This document shows, in pieces, positions 1 to 8,415 of a stretch of DNA of 64,000 nucleotides; position 1 is the first letter of the stretch; every line of letters starts with the position of its first letter. The stretch is taken from assembly GCA_041395505.1 (NCBI GenBank), contig JAWLAG010000001.1, positions 372,001 to 436,000 on the forward strand, read 5' to 3'. The stretch comes from Steroidobacteraceae bacterium (GTDB taxonomy: Bacteria; Pseudomonadota; Gammaproteobacteria; Steroidobacterales; Steroidobacteraceae). The notes under the pieces were generated by a model that saw nothing but the letters and a program-made list of their open reading frames with translations, was not told the DNA's origin and did not search any database. Both the position numbers and the translations under genes were made by a program.

Positions 1-756
1 CCGTATCGCCAACACGGCGACGAATGCAAGTGAGACACCGGCGATCGCGAAGCCGGCGATGGTGAAGAATTGCAGCGGCAACAACGAAAAGCCGGTCATC
101 AGGTCGAAGTTGAGCCGCAGCAGGCTGTACAGCGAATACTTCGATTGGCCACCCTGGCGCTCAGCGTGGGCGACTTCGATTTCGACCGGACGGCGCGCGA
201 AGGTGTAGGCGAGGGCAGGTATGAAGGTGCTGACCTCGGAGCAATTGTTGAGCGCGTGAATGATGCTCCTGTCGTAGCCGCGCAGCATGCAGCCCTGGTC
301 GGTGATGCGGATCTTCGTGGTGCGATCGCGGATGCGATTGAGCGCTCGCGACGACCATCGCCGCCACCACACATCCTGACGCTGCATGCGCACGCCACCG
401 ACGAGGTCGGCACCGCCCTCGAGCGCGGCGACGATCTTGCCGATTTCCTCGGGCGGGTTCTGCAGGTCGGCATCGAGGGTAACGACATGGCGACCACGCG
501 CATGGGCAAACCCCGCCATGATGGCCATATGCTGGCCGGCATTGCTGGCGAGCAGGATGACCCGCGTTTCGGCGGGCCGGCTCGCGAACTGCTCGCGCAG
601 CAAGGCGCCCGAGCGGTCGGCGCTGCCGTCGTCGATGAAAATCACCTCGTAGCGCCGACCCAGTTGATCGAGCGCGGCATAGAGGCGCGCAAAGAGCTGT
701 GGCAGCACTTCCTGCTCGTTGTATACCGGAATGACGACCGACAGCTCGGGCTGCAT
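1..756 (-). CDS. arnC: Undecaprenyl-phosphate L-Ara4FN transferase ArnC (3' end cut by window edge)
   Basis: Family 2 glycosyltransferase; 252 codons are visible and the gene runs off the left edge. The N-terminus reads MQPELSVVIPVYNEQE, followed by VIFIDDGSADRS (nucleotide-binding Asp pair), LDADLQNPPEEI (DxD metal site) and QGGQSKYSLYSLLRL, all typical of ArnC/DPM1-like enzymes. A hydrophobic stretch starts near residue 225 as the membrane part begins. In the family the enzyme loads 4-deoxy-4-formamido-arabinose onto undecaprenyl phosphate at the inner membrane. Its ATG shares one base with the arnB stop (TGATG), so it is translationally coupled as the fourth gene of the arn operon. ArnC itself is about 320 aa, so roughly 70 residues are missing. 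Confidence 0.9.
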   Translation of the reverse strand, partial: MQPELSVVIPVYNEQEVLPQLFARLYAALDQLGRRYEVIFIDDGSADRSGALLREQFASRPAETRVILLASNAGQHMAIMAGFAHARGRHVVTLDADLQNPPEEIGKIVAALEGGADLVGGVRMQRQDVWWRRWSSRALNRIRDRTTKIRITDQGCMLRGYDRSIIHALNNCSEVSTFIPALAYTFARRPVEIEVAHAERQGGQSKYSLYSLLRLNFDLMTGFSLLPLQFFTIAGFAIAGVSLAFVAVLAIR

Positions 757-1883
757 CAGGCGGAACCCTCGGCCAGCACGCGATCCACCGCGGCGACGAC
801 CCGGTCGACATCGCTCGTCGCCATGCCGGGAAACAGCGGCAGCGTTACCGTCGATGCGCCAATACGCTCTGCATTCGGGAACTGCCCGTCTCGATAGCCC
901 ATGGCGCGATAGAAGCTGAACAAATGAATGGCAGGATAGTGCACACCAACGCTGATGCCCGCCTCGCGCATGCGCTCGATGAACTGTAACCGGGAGATTC
1001 TCAGCGACGTCAGCGGCAGCAGCGGCGCGAAGATATGCCAGCTATGACCCTGATCGCCCCGTTCCGGCAGGCGCAATTGCGTAGGCCCGGACCAGTGCCC
1101 GAAATAGCGCGCGACGAGTTCGCGGCGCCGAGCATTGAAGCGCTCGAGCTGTGGTAACTGGCCGAGCCCGACCCGCGCTGCGACATCGGTCAGGTTGGAT
1201 TTGCCGCCAGGCACCGTCACGTCGAACTGGTCGACGGCGGGTTTGGTCAGGCCATGGAAACGCTGCAATTCGATGCTGGCAAGTTCATCGGCGTTACCAC
1301 CAACGATCGCCCCGCCCTCGATGGTCGTGATGTTCTTGTTGGGATGGAAACTGAAGCACACCAGATCGCCAAAGCTGCCGATGCGCCGTCCCTGCCAGGC
1401 CGAGCCGATGGCATGGGCCGCGTCCTCGATGACGCGCAGGCCGTGTTTCCCGGCGATGGCATAGAGGCGGTCCATGTCGACCGGTAAGCCCGCAAAATGC
1501 ACCGGCATGATGGCGCGCGTGCGCGGCGTGATGGCGGCCTCGGTTTGCTCGAGATCGATATTGCGGCTGTCGAGGCCGACGTCGACGAACACGGGCCGCG
1601 CACCCACACGCGCGATCACATTCGCAGTCGCAGCAAAACTTAGCGCGGGGGTGATGACTTCATCGCCAGGACCGACACCGCAGGCGATCAGCGCAAGCTC
1701 GAGCGCGGCGGTGGCCGAAGTCATGCTGCGTACGGGCCTCCCGCCGACATACTCCGAGAGCGCGCGCTCGAATGCGGCGACATTCGGTCCGGTGGTGATC
1801 CAACCCGAGCGCAGCACGTCGACGACGCCCTGAATGGTCGCCTCGTCGATGGTCGGCCGCGTGAACGGCAACAGATCACTCAT
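756..1883 (-). CDS. arnB: UDP-4-amino-4-deoxy-L-arabinose aminotransferase ArnB
   Basis: PLP-dependent DegT/DnrJ/EryC1 aminotransferase of 375 aa (E. coli ArnB is close to 380). It makes UDP-L-Ara4N from the 4-keto pentose using glutamate. Visible marks are the start MSDLLPFTRPTIDE, ITPALSFAATANVI, VIEDAAHAIGS (Asp that holds the PLP ring nitrogen) and FSFHPNKNITTIEGG, which carries the Schiff-base Lys. I start at 1883 because this ATG overlaps the arnT stop (TAATG) and gives the family N-terminus; the upstream extension is arginine-rich out-of-frame sequence. It sits between arnT and arnC with no gaps. Confidence 0.92.
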   Translation of the reverse strand: MSDLLPFTRPTIDEATIQGVVDVLRSGWITTGPNVAAFERALSEYVGGRPVRSMTSATAALELALIACGVGPGDEVITPALSFAATANVIARVGARPVFVDVGLDSRNIDLEQTEAAITPRTRAIMPVHFAGLPVDMDRLYAIAGKHGLRVIEDAAHAIGSAWQGRRIGSFGDLVCFSFHPNKNITTIEGGAIVGGNADELASIELQRFHGLTKPAVDQFDVTVPGGKSNLTDVAARVGLGQLPQLERFNARRRELVARYFGHWSGPTQLRLPERGDQGHSWHIFAPLLPLTSLRISRLQFIERMREAGISVGVHYPAIHLFSFYRAMGYRDGQFPNAERIGASTVTLPLFPGMATSDVDRVVAAVDRVLAEGSA

Positions 1884-3553
1884 TATTGACGCCCTTCGGA
1901 TGTGCTGTCGGCGAGCGGCTGGCGGCGCAGGACGATGCTGCGTCGGTCGCTCGCGATGACCTCGCCGGGTAAACCGGCAGCGCGCAATTCTTCGTACATG
2001 CCGGGCTCGATGAAAGCGACGGCATCGGTGGCACCCTGCCACTCGCGCGCGAAGTGCTCGGCGGTCGTTGCCTGCCGTTCGTTGCTCGCGTTCAAGCCAT
2101 ACTCCATCTCACCTGTGTAGGCCTGCAAGTCTAGCGTGCGGCCGAGGTAGGGTGGAATGCTCTGCCGGTACTGACCGACACTATATAAATGTGTACGGGG
2201 CCCGATCTGGCTGCGCACCTCATCGACCAGGTGCCGCGCCGTGCGCCGCGGTTCCATTGCCGCATAGCCGCCGAACAGCAGTTGCCAGGCGATCATCGAG
2301 CTGCCCGCCAATGCAACCACGCGCCACACGGTCTGCGCCGGGTTGCGACCGAGTCTTTGCCACGCCAACCAACCCAGGGCGGCGACGACGACCGCGGCGC
2401 CAGCCCACCACCACATCGGATCGGTCAGCGAGCCACTGCGCCGATGCGCATAGACGATGAGCCCCACGGCGACGATCGCGATCAGCACGAAGTAGCTGGC
2501 AGCAGCGCGTCGCAGGGCCCGCTCGTCGGCGGCGACCTGCCGTGCGATCAGCACGGCAAGCGCCGGCATGATCGGCATCACATAGGGCGGCAGCTTCGAT
2601 TGTGACAAGGAGAAAAACAGGAACACGCCCGCACACCAGACCAGGAGCATGCGCGATCCGAGCCGGTGCGCGGCGTTCGAATCGCGCCATGCGCCGCGCA
2701 GGGCCGGCACGACGGATGGCAGCCAAAGTACCAGTGCCAGGAACAGCGTCGGCAGGAAATACCACCACGGCTCGTCGCGCTGATGCACCTTGGTCAGGAA
2801 GCGCGCGAAATGTTCATGCACAAAGAAGAACTCGGCAAAGCCCGGATGTTCGCGGCTCATCATCCAGAACCAGGGTGCCGCGATGAGGAGCAGAAGCGGC
2901 AGACCAAGCGGCACCTGCCAGCGCCGCCATACCGACGCATCGCGCGCCAGGAGCGAATAGGCAACGATCGCGACGCCCGGCAGCACGAGCGCCACCAGCC
3001 CCTTGCTGAGCAATGCGAGCGCGATGGCTGCCCAGGTTACCAGCATCCAGTTGCGCGCGGAGGCCGGAGCACCATCACCACGGCGCGACAGCAGAAACGC
3101 GAACACCGCTGCGCTCATGAAGAACGCAAAGGCGCTGTCCAGGATGTTGATATGACCGATGATCGTAAAGAACGGATTGGTCGCGAGCACCAGCACGGCT
3201 GCGAGCGCTACGGGCTCGCTGGCAAACCATCGGCGACAGAATGCAAAGACCATCCAAAGGCAGGCAAACGCAAGCGCCACGGACCAGAAGCGCGCCGTCC
3301 ATTCGCTGAAACCGAAGAGCGAATACATGGTGGCGGTTGCCCAGTACTGCAGCGGCGGCTTCTCGAAGTAGAGGAGACCATTGAGACGCGGCGCCAACCA
3401 GTCACCGCTCACCCACATTTCGCGGGGAATTTCCGCGTAGCGGCCTTCGTCCGGCTCGAACAGCGGCCGCATGTCGGTGAGGGCGAACCAGCACAGAGCG
3501 AGCACCGCCCAGGCGATCCAGGTCAGCGCGGGCCTGGCCGCGGAGGCGGTCAT
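1883..3553 (-). CDS. arnT: Lipid A 4-amino-4-deoxy-L-arabinose transferase ArnT (GT83)
   Basis: Polytopic inner-membrane glycosyltransferase of 556 aa that moves Ara4N from undecaprenyl phosphate to lipid A in the periplasm; the result in the family is resistance to cationic peptides such as polymyxin. The first periplasmic loop carries MRPLFEPDEGRYAEIPREMW, the signature acidic loop of the PMT/ArnT family, then GLLYFEKPPLQYW. About ten to twelve hydrophobic helices follow. ATG at 3553 overlaps the stop of the preceding dehydrogenase gene by four bases (ATGA). Family membership is firm. The lipid A assignment rests mainly on the arn context, since the family also includes other lipid-linked sugar transferases. 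Confidence 0.85.
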   Translation of the reverse strand: MTASAARPALTWIAWAVLALCWFALTDMRPLFEPDEGRYAEIPREMWVSGDWLAPRLNGLLYFEKPPLQYWATATMYSLFGFSEWTARFWSVALAFACLWMVFAFCRRWFASEPVALAAVLVLATNPFFTIIGHINILDSAFAFFMSAAVFAFLLSRRGDGAPASARNWMLVTWAAIALALLSKGLVALVLPGVAIVAYSLLARDASVWRRWQVPLGLPLLLLIAAPWFWMMSREHPGFAEFFFVHEHFARFLTKVHQRDEPWWYFLPTLFLALVLWLPSVVPALRGAWRDSNAAHRLGSRMLLVWCAGVFLFFSLSQSKLPPYVMPIMPALAVLIARQVAADERALRRAAASYFVLIAIVAVGLIVYAHRRSGSLTDPMWWWAGAAVVVAALGWLAWQRLGRNPAQTVWRVVALAGSSMIAWQLLFGGYAAMEPRRTARHLVDEVRSQIGPRTHLYSVGQYRQSIPPYLGRTLDLQAYTGEMEYGLNASNERQATTAEHFAREWQGATDAVAFIEPGMYEELRAAGLPGEVIASDRRSIVLRRQPLADSTSEGRQ

Positions 3554-4602
3554 GCCAGAGAACGCGTCCTGACCGAATCCGCGCGTCGCTCGACGTAGTA
3601 CTCGATGGTCGCCGCAATGGCGGTGTCGAGATCGGTCTTGGGCGACCACCCCAGCGCTTCGCGTGCCGCCTCGATGGCCGGTACGCGCGTCTGGATATCC
3701 TGGTAGTACTTGCCGAAGTATTGTTGTGAGGAAACAGACTCTATCTGTACCTGCTTGGCACGTTCGCGCAAATCAGGAAAGCGCGCGGCGACGGCGAGGA
3801 TGCGTTCGGCGAGTTCGCGGATCGATACGTTGTTTGCCGGATTGCCGATGTTGAAGATGCGTTGCGATGCGCGTTTGTCCTTATTTTCGATGATGCGCAG
3901 CAGGCAGTCCATGGCGTCTTCGATGTAGGTGAACGAACGCTGTTGCGCGCCGCCGTCGACCAGCTTGATAGGCCGCGCGTACAGGACACTCGACAGGAAC
4001 TGGGTGAAGACCCGCGAGCTGCCTTCCTTGGGTTCGTCGATGTTGTCGAGGTTCGGGCCGATGAAATTGAATGGCCGGAACAGCGTGTAGTCGAGTTGGT
4101 GGTGGACGCCATAGGCATAGATGACGCGATCGAGCAATTGCTTGGACGCCGCATAGATCCAGCGCTGCTTGTTCACCGGACCGTAGGCCAGCATGCTGGT
4201 TTCTTCATCGAGCACCGAGTCGGGACACAGGCCATAGATTTCGGAGGTGGAGGGAAACAGCAGGCGCTTCTTGTAGCGAACGCAATGGCGCACGATTTGA
4301 AGATTCGCCTCGAAATCCAGTTCGAACACCCGCAGTGGATCGACGACGTATTGCGCGGGGTTTGCAATAGCAACAAGCGGTATGACCACGTCGCATTTGC
4401 GCACGTGGTACTCGACCCACTCCTTGTTGATGGTGATATCGCCTTCGACGAAATGAAAGCGCGGATGGCCATTTGACTCGACCAGTTTGTGATCCGACAG
4501 GTCGATGCCGAAGACCTCCCAATCGCGTTCCCGCAAAATGGCGCTGGTGAGGGCGCTGCCGATGAAGCCGTTGGCGCCCAGGATCATGACTTTGAGTGAC
4601 AT
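3550..4602 (-). CDS. arnA: Stand-alone UDP-glucuronate decarboxylase domain of ArnA
   Basis: NAD-dependent short-chain dehydrogenase (350 aa) matching the C-terminal half of ArnA, which oxidises and decarboxylates UDP-glucuronate to the UDP-4-keto pentose. It shows the nucleotide motif GANGFIGSA near the N-terminus, HFVEGDITINKEW, FPSTSEIYG, the active-site IYAASKQLLDRVI (YxxxK) and FRPFNFIGP. E. coli ArnA is about 660 aa because a formyltransferase domain precedes this part. That domain is absent here and is not visible elsewhere in the window. This is the first gene of the arn operon; the 98 bp to the next gene (4603-4700) are AT-rich for this genome and probably hold the operon promoter. 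Confidence 0.85.
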   Translation of the reverse strand: MSLKVMILGANGFIGSALTSAILRERDWEVFGIDLSDHKLVESNGHPRFHFVEGDITINKEWVEYHVRKCDVVIPLVAIANPAQYVVDPLRVFELDFEANLQIVRHCVRYKKRLLFPSTSEIYGLCPDSVLDEETSMLAYGPVNKQRWIYAASKQLLDRVIYAYGVHHQLDYTLFRPFNFIGPNLDNIDEPKEGSSRVFTQFLSSVLYARPIKLVDGGAQQRSFTYIEDAMDCLLRIIENKDKRASQRIFNIGNPANNVSIRELAERILAVAARFPDLRERAKQVQIESVSSQQYFGKYYQDIQTRVPAIEAAREALGWSPKTDLDTAIAATIEYYVERRADSVRTRSLA

Positions 4603-4700
4603 AGATTTAATGCTCTTTTGCGAGTTTACTTTTGGACGGGTTCTTTTGAAACATTCGTCGCAGCGCGGCGCAATTAGTTACCGCAATCCGACCTGATCTG

Positions 4701-5768
4701 CTAGCGCGAGCGATCGCGATAATCGCGCACCATCTCGAGCGCGGAGCGGGTCGGGGCCGGTGCCGTATCCGCCACCTCCTGCAGCGGTTTGACACGTTCG
4801 CCCCAGCGCAACAGGTGGGCGCAGAACGTCAGGCCCGCACCGAATGCTGGCGTCAGCAACAGGCTGCCTGGCGCGACGCGACCTTCTTCGAGGGCTTCGC
4901 ACAATGCGACAGGGACGGTGGCCGAGGACATGTTGCCGTAGCGCGCTATATTGACGTATACGCGCTCCATCGGCATGCCCGCGCGTTTGGCAACGGCTTC
5001 GATGATGCGCAAATTGGCCTGGTGCGGAACGACGAGCTGAATGCCCTCGCGCGACGTGCCAGTGCGTGTCAGCACGTCGTCGCAGGCACCGGCCATGCCG
5101 TGCACCGCCTTTTTGAAAATCTCCTGGCCTTCGAACACCCACTGCGTGATGCCGTAGCGACGTTTCTTGTCGGCATAGGCGCCCCCCATGCCATGCACGC
5201 GCAGTATCTCGCGTGATTCGCCAAAGCAACCGAGTTTTTCCGCCAGCAGGCCTTGCTCGTCATCGCAGGCCTCGAGCACTACTGCCGCGGCGCCATCACC
5301 GAAGAGCACTGCGACGCCGCGATCCGTCCAGTCCATGAAGGGCGAGATCAGTTCGGCGCCGATGACGAGCGCGTTGCGCACGACGCCCGTTCGAATCATC
5401 GCCGTTGCGGTGGACAGGCTGTAGAGAAAGCTCGTGCAGGCGGTGTTGACGTCCATGGCAGCGCAACCTTCGGCGCCAATGGCGGCCTGCAGACCGGACG
5501 CCATGTTGGGCACCTGGTCGTCATAGCTGCAGCTGCCGAAAACGATCAGTTCGATCTGTCGTCCCTCGAGCCCCGCGCAGGCCAGCGCATGGCGTGTTGC
5601 CTGCAACGCCATCTGACCCAGTGACAAATGGGAAATGCGTCGTTCACGTATGCCGGTGCGCGAAGTGATCCACTCGTCCGTGGTATCGAACAACGTGGAC
5701 AGATCCTGGTTGCTCAAGCGGGCGGGGGGCATGTACTTGCCCCAGCCGGTAATCGCGGCATGCGTCAT
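4701..5768 (-). CDS. 3-oxoacyl-ACP synthase III (FabH-like)
   Basis: Thiolase-fold condensing enzyme, 355 aa. The catalytic triad is complete: Cys111 in MDVNTACTSFLYSL, His249 in VVPHQANLRI and Asn279 in ARYGNMSSATVP. N-terminal TTDEWITSRTGIRERR is typical for FabH. The nucleophile context NTACTSF differs from housekeeping FabH (usually ACAGF), and the gene is not in a fab cluster. It is the last gene of an operon with a flavin amine oxidase (9-bp gap) and a paraoxonase-like gene. A dedicated acyl-condensing role, for example in a secondary pathway, is therefore more likely than general fatty acid initiation. The substrate cannot be told from sequence. Confidence 0.85.
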   Translation of the reverse strand: MTHAAITGWGKYMPPARLSNQDLSTLFDTTDEWITSRTGIRERRISHLSLGQMALQATRHALACAGLEGRQIELIVFGSCSYDDQVPNMASGLQAAIGAEGCAAMDVNTACTSFLYSLSTATAMIRTGVVRNALVIGAELISPFMDWTDRGVAVLFGDGAAAVVLEACDDEQGLLAEKLGCFGESREILRVHGMGGAYADKKRRYGITQWVFEGQEIFKKAVHGMAGACDDVLTRTGTSREGIQLVVPHQANLRIIEAVAKRAGMPMERVYVNIARYGNMSSATVPVALCEALEEGRVAPGSLLLTPAFGAGLTFCAHLLRWGERVKPLQEVADTAPAPTRSALEMVRDYRDRSR

Positions 5769-5777
5769 CGCGCTACC

Positions 5778-7226
5778 TTAGGCCAGATCGGTCAGAACCT
5801 GCAACGCAGCTGTTTCGGCGGACTCGAGCGCGCCTTCCATGCCGCGGCTCGCGAGCGCGGTATGCTCGCCGCAGAAATATAGCCGCCCGTGCGGTTTCGC
5901 CAGATCGTGCGCAAAGGCCCTGACCTGACCCGGCCCGAAGATTGCCCAGTCGCCCGCGGAGAAAGGATCCTGCGCCCAGGATTGGACAGCGGCGACCCGA
6001 AGCCTGCCCTTCGCGGCAGGACGCAGGGTTTCGAGCTCCGCGATCACGCGTTGCGATGCCCCTTCCGTGCCGAGGCGATCGAGCGCCAGAGCGTTCAAGC
6101 CGCGTGCCCATACCGTGAGGCTCGTGACTTCATCGTCGCGCTTGCCGAAGCGCTGCGCAAGCACCATGCCAGCCGGGCCGTCGGTCCACATCGATGGCGC
6201 AAGGCCGTCGTCCTCCCAGAACGGCCGGCGAGCGACAACGTGAAACTGCGTGACGGGTATGTAGCCCAGTGTCTGGATGGCTTCAAGTTTCGCCGCATCC
6301 GGCAGCGGATCGATCGCCACATGCCGCAAGGTCGAGAAGGGCAGCGAAGCGACCACTGCGCGTGCACGATATTGGCGGCCGTCGCGGCATTTTACTCGCG
6401 TTGTCTTATCGCCAACATCGATCGCAACGACTTCCTCACCAAGCATCAGGTCGCCGCGAAGCGCGCGCGCCATGGCCATCGGCAGGTTTTGATTGCCGCC
6501 CTTGATCGCCCCGATGAGCGGCGTGCCCCTGCCGGCGACATCGCGATTCACGTTCTGCCAATAGTCCGCGAAGACCTGCATCAGCAGCGACACGTCGTGC
6601 GAGGTCGTGCCGTAGGCGATGTTGGTGTCGTAGCCGAGACGGATCATGGCGTCGTTGGCGCCGATACGGCGCAGGAAGCTGTGCATGGAGATGTCGAATT
6701 CGCCGTACTGCGGGTCCGCCCAGCGTTGCAGGTCCTCGAAGGGCCGGTGTGCACCGAGCATGGCCGATGCCCACAGCCAGGGCGGCACCGCGCGCTGCTC
6801 GCCCGTGAAGGGATTGGACGGATGATCAGCCCATTGCGCAAGCGGGATATGTTCGCGTGCCAGGAATAACTCGCGCTGCCCGAGTTTGCCCATGACGCGC
6901 GGCGCCAGGTTCACGAGTTCGAGTCCATGCCGTGCCGCGGCAGAGATGAAGCGGCCATAGGCATTTGCGCAGCTGTTGCCGCCGGCTTCCGGGTGGCCGG
7001 GCAGGTCGAACAAGGTATAGACGCGCCCGCCAACACGCTGCCGGGCCTCGAGGATGAGCACATTCAAGCCTTGTTCTTCGAGCAGCAAAGCGGTCTGAAG
7101 ACCCGCGAGGCCTGCGCCGATCACGATGACGTCGGTTTCGGGCTGCGCCCGTGTGTGCGCGAACCTCGATGCCATGGTTGCGAGCACCGTGCCCGCGCCC
7201 TGGGTGATGAAACGGCGACGGTCCAT
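5778..7226 (-). CDS. Tat-exported flavin monoamine oxidase family protein
   Basis: FAD-dependent amine oxidase, 482 aa. The N-terminus MDRRRFITQGAG is a twin-arginine export signal followed by a hydrophobic segment to about residue 28, so the folded flavoprotein is likely periplasmic. The dinucleotide-binding motif VIVIGAGLAGLQTALLLEE and the following ARQRVGGRVYT are the family fingerprints. The C-terminus has the second FAD contact region (FCGEHTA...GMEGALESAE). Neighbours are a paraoxonase-like gene upstream (6-bp gap) and a FabH-like gene downstream. The substrate is unknown; primary amines, polyamines and desaturase-type reactions are all found in this family. Confidence 0.85.
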   Translation of the reverse strand: MDRRRFITQGAGTVLATMASRFAHTRAQPETDVIVIGAGLAGLQTALLLEEQGLNVLILEARQRVGGRVYTLFDLPGHPEAGGNSCANAYGRFISAAARHGLELVNLAPRVMGKLGQRELFLAREHIPLAQWADHPSNPFTGEQRAVPPWLWASAMLGAHRPFEDLQRWADPQYGEFDISMHSFLRRIGANDAMIRLGYDTNIAYGTTSHDVSLLMQVFADYWQNVNRDVAGRGTPLIGAIKGGNQNLPMAMARALRGDLMLGEEVVAIDVGDKTTRVKCRDGRQYRARAVVASLPFSTLRHVAIDPLPDAAKLEAIQTLGYIPVTQFHVVARRPFWEDDGLAPSMWTDGPAGMVLAQRFGKRDDEVTSLTVWARGLNALALDRLGTEGASQRVIAELETLRPAAKGRLRVAAVQSWAQDPFSAGDWAIFGPGQVRAFAHDLAKPHGRLYFCGEHTALASRGMEGALESAETAALQVLTDLA

Positions 7227-7232
7227 GGTGCT

Positions 7233-8348
7233 CTACAGCCGACTCGCCGGCAGCTCGCACAGCAAGAGGCGATGGTCGCTCGGCGATCCAATCAGCAGTC
7301 GACTGCCGTAGCGTGCGCCGATGGCGGCGGCGGCGATCTGTGTGCCGTCGTCGAGGTAGACCTCGCTCACACGGCTGGCATCGCCCGGCTCGAGCTGCGG
7401 GCGCAGGCGCAGGATTTGAGTCGGTGCGGGTCGCGTTGCATCGCCCATGCGTCGCAACTGCGCCAGGCCCTTCGGTTGCGCGGCGATCCATACCGAACCG
7501 TCGGTTGCCACGCTGAGCGCGGCCGGCATGCTCTCGAGCGCGACGCGCTCGCGCAGATTCAGATCGCCACTGCCCGCGGCACGATCGTAGATCGACAGGC
7601 GTTTGCCCAGCGCCTCGGCAACATACACGGTGCTGCCGTCGGCGCTCGCCGCGATGCCTGCAGCCGATTTTGCATCGTCCGCCACGATGCGGGTCCGTCC
7701 GGCACGATACTGGACGATGGTCGAGCGTCCGCGCCGCAACAACCACTCGGCGATACGCGCCGCCTGGGTCTGTGCGCTACTGCCATTGGCAACATAGAAC
7801 TCCTCGGCACCGACGGCGACGACTGCCGCTGGGTTCTCGATCAGCGGATCGCGAATGGTTTCAACGTGCTGGAATGCACCGGTTTCGCTTTGCTCGAAAA
7901 CCTCCACCGCGGCGGCGCCATCGACGGGTTCGTTGACCACGAACAGTCGCCGCGATCCATCGGCCACCGTGTAGAGGCTCATGCCGCGCGGTCGAAGGCC
8001 GGGATATTCCGTGGCGAGGGCGGGACGGGGCCGTGGTTCGACCGCCGTCAGATCGAACAGCATGACACTGCCGCTTGAGCCATTGTCTGCGCCCGCGGCA
8101 TCGATCCATGACAGGTAGGCAAGGCCGCGGCTGCGGTCGATGCGGATATCGGCGACGCCGGCCGCCGTTGCCATATTGCGGCAGCTGCCCGCGAAATGCG
8201 GTTCGAGCCGGGCGAATGTGCCGCCAAAACTCAGGACTTCGAAAAGCGAAATTGCGATCATCAGTGCGATGATGCCGCCGACCAGCGCGAGCCACCGGCC
8301 CCAGGGTCTTGGCTGTGTGTCTGTGATCGCTGGGGGCTGCTGCGCCAT
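7233..8348 (-). CDS. Paraoxonase/SMP-30-like beta-propeller protein with membrane anchor
   Basis: Protein of 371 aa with one N-terminal membrane helix (residues ~20-40, WLALVGGIIALMIAISLFEV) and a periplasmic domain. HFAGSCRNM then DIRIDRSRGLAYLSW resembles the opening blade of paraoxonase/arylesterase proteins; SVWIAAQPKGLAQ and VYVAEALGKRLSIYDR look like later blades. Start at 8348 was chosen for MAQQPP; in-frame starts further upstream have no better ribosome site. It is the first gene of the three-gene operon, 67 bp from the divergent MerR/B12 regulator. A six-bladed lactonase or esterase is the best guess. Catalytic residues could not be verified. Confidence 0.6.
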   Translation of the reverse strand: MAQQPPAITDTQPRPWGRWLALVGGIIALMIAISLFEVLSFGGTFARLEPHFAGSCRNMATAAGVADIRIDRSRGLAYLSWIDAAGADNGSSGSVMLFDLTAVEPRPRPALATEYPGLRPRGMSLYTVADGSRRLFVVNEPVDGAAAVEVFEQSETGAFQHVETIRDPLIENPAAVVAVGAEEFYVANGSSAQTQAARIAEWLLRRGRSTIVQYRAGRTRIVADDAKSAAGIAASADGSTVYVAEALGKRLSIYDRAAGSGDLNLRERVALESMPAALSVATDGSVWIAAQPKGLAQLRRMGDATRPAPTQILRLRPQLEPGDASRVSEVYLDDGTQIAAAAIGARYGSRLLIGSPSDHRLLLCELPASRL

Positions 8349-8415
8349 GCCCGTATTATGACCTTTTCGCGCCATACGACTCATGAACTGGCGCCTCTGA
8401 CCACAGACGTATAGC

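Noticed and set aside
2666..3598. Long plus-strand reading frame opposite arnT
   Set aside because: Charged, Arg/His/Glu-rich composition typical of antisense frames in GC-rich DNA; arnT on the other strand is clearly the gene. The same reasoning removes the other large antisense frames, for example 26975-28159 and 40273-42168.
4603..4700. PmrA or PhoP box upstream of the arn operon
   Set aside because: TTTAAT and GTTTA-like pieces occur, but no correctly spaced direct repeat matches either consensus.
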